The notes under the pieces were generated by a model. That model made no database searches. It saw only the letters and a program-made list of their open reading frames with translations, and was not told where the DNA came from. 56,456 nt of DNA from Cladosporium sp. IMV 00045 (Eukaryota > Ascomycota > Dothideomycetes > Cladosporiales > Cladosporiaceae), in assembly GCA_001931905.2 (NCBI GenBank), contig MSJI02000144.1, forward strand, positions 1-56,456. The letters are read 5' to 3'. Position numbers and translations under genes: made by a program. Each line of letters begins with the position of its first letter. Within the stretch, counting starts at the first letter, position 1. Positions 56,452-56,456 of the stretch are shown here, one piece after another.

Positions 56452-56456
56452 GATGA

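Noticed and set aside
1..56456. CRISPR arrays, insertion sequences, intact transposons or a biosynthetic gene cluster
   Set aside because: No regular spaced repeats, transposase or reverse-transcriptase motifs, long terminal repeats or polyketide/peptide synthetase genes were seen. The window is fungal nuclear DNA.

Overview
This looks like nuclear DNA of a filamentous ascomycete (Pezizomycotina), probably a Dothideomycete of the Mycosphaerella/Capnodiales type. The introns are short (about 50-120 nt) with GT-AG ends and GTAAGT/GTGAGT/GTATGT donors. Intergenic regions are 0.3-2.4 kb, no operons are seen, and a lone 5S rRNA gene sits between protein genes. The class-level placement is inference from gene style, not from a database match.

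Left part (1-35 kb), mostly conserved housekeeping genes: electron-transfer-flavoprotein:ubiquinone oxidoreductase (-), a two-RRM SR-type RNA-binding protein (+) with a 6-nt microexon, a calcineurin-like metallophosphoesterase (-), an anoctamin/Ist2-type membrane protein (+), an unrecognised membrane protein (-), an F-box protein (-), a CECR5/HDHD5-type HAD hydrolase (-), an aldo/keto reductase (+), an unrecognised probable mitochondrial protein (-), TFIIF alpha subunit (-), a Cid1-type poly(A)/poly(U) polymerase (+), the eEF2 chaperone HGH1 (-), an IMH1-type GRIP golgin (+) and a Nudix hydrolase (-). Many neighbours are divergent pairs sharing a promoter interval.

Right part (35-55 kb), looser and more accessory in character: an alkylmercury-lyase-fold (MerB-like) protein (+), a degenerate 5S relic, an alpha/beta hydrolase (+), a 2287-residue secreted protein with five tandem pectin-methylesterase domains and a long Ser/Thr stalk (+), an Mx-like dynamin GTPase (+) with a basic and FG-like tail, a complete 5S rRNA gene (+), and a 108-residue cysteine-containing secreted protein (+). 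Housekeeping content resumes with mitochondrial aspartate aminotransferase (-) at the right edge.

The most unusual object is the five-domain pectinesterase. Domains 3-5 keep the catalytic Gln-Asp, Asp and Arg residues, while domains 1 and 2 have lost the set at matching positions, so it appears to combine three possibly active modules with two pseudo-enzyme (perhaps binding) modules. Exon structures were worked out by hand from splice signals, reading frame and protein-family continuity. They are predictions, with no transcript evidence available.
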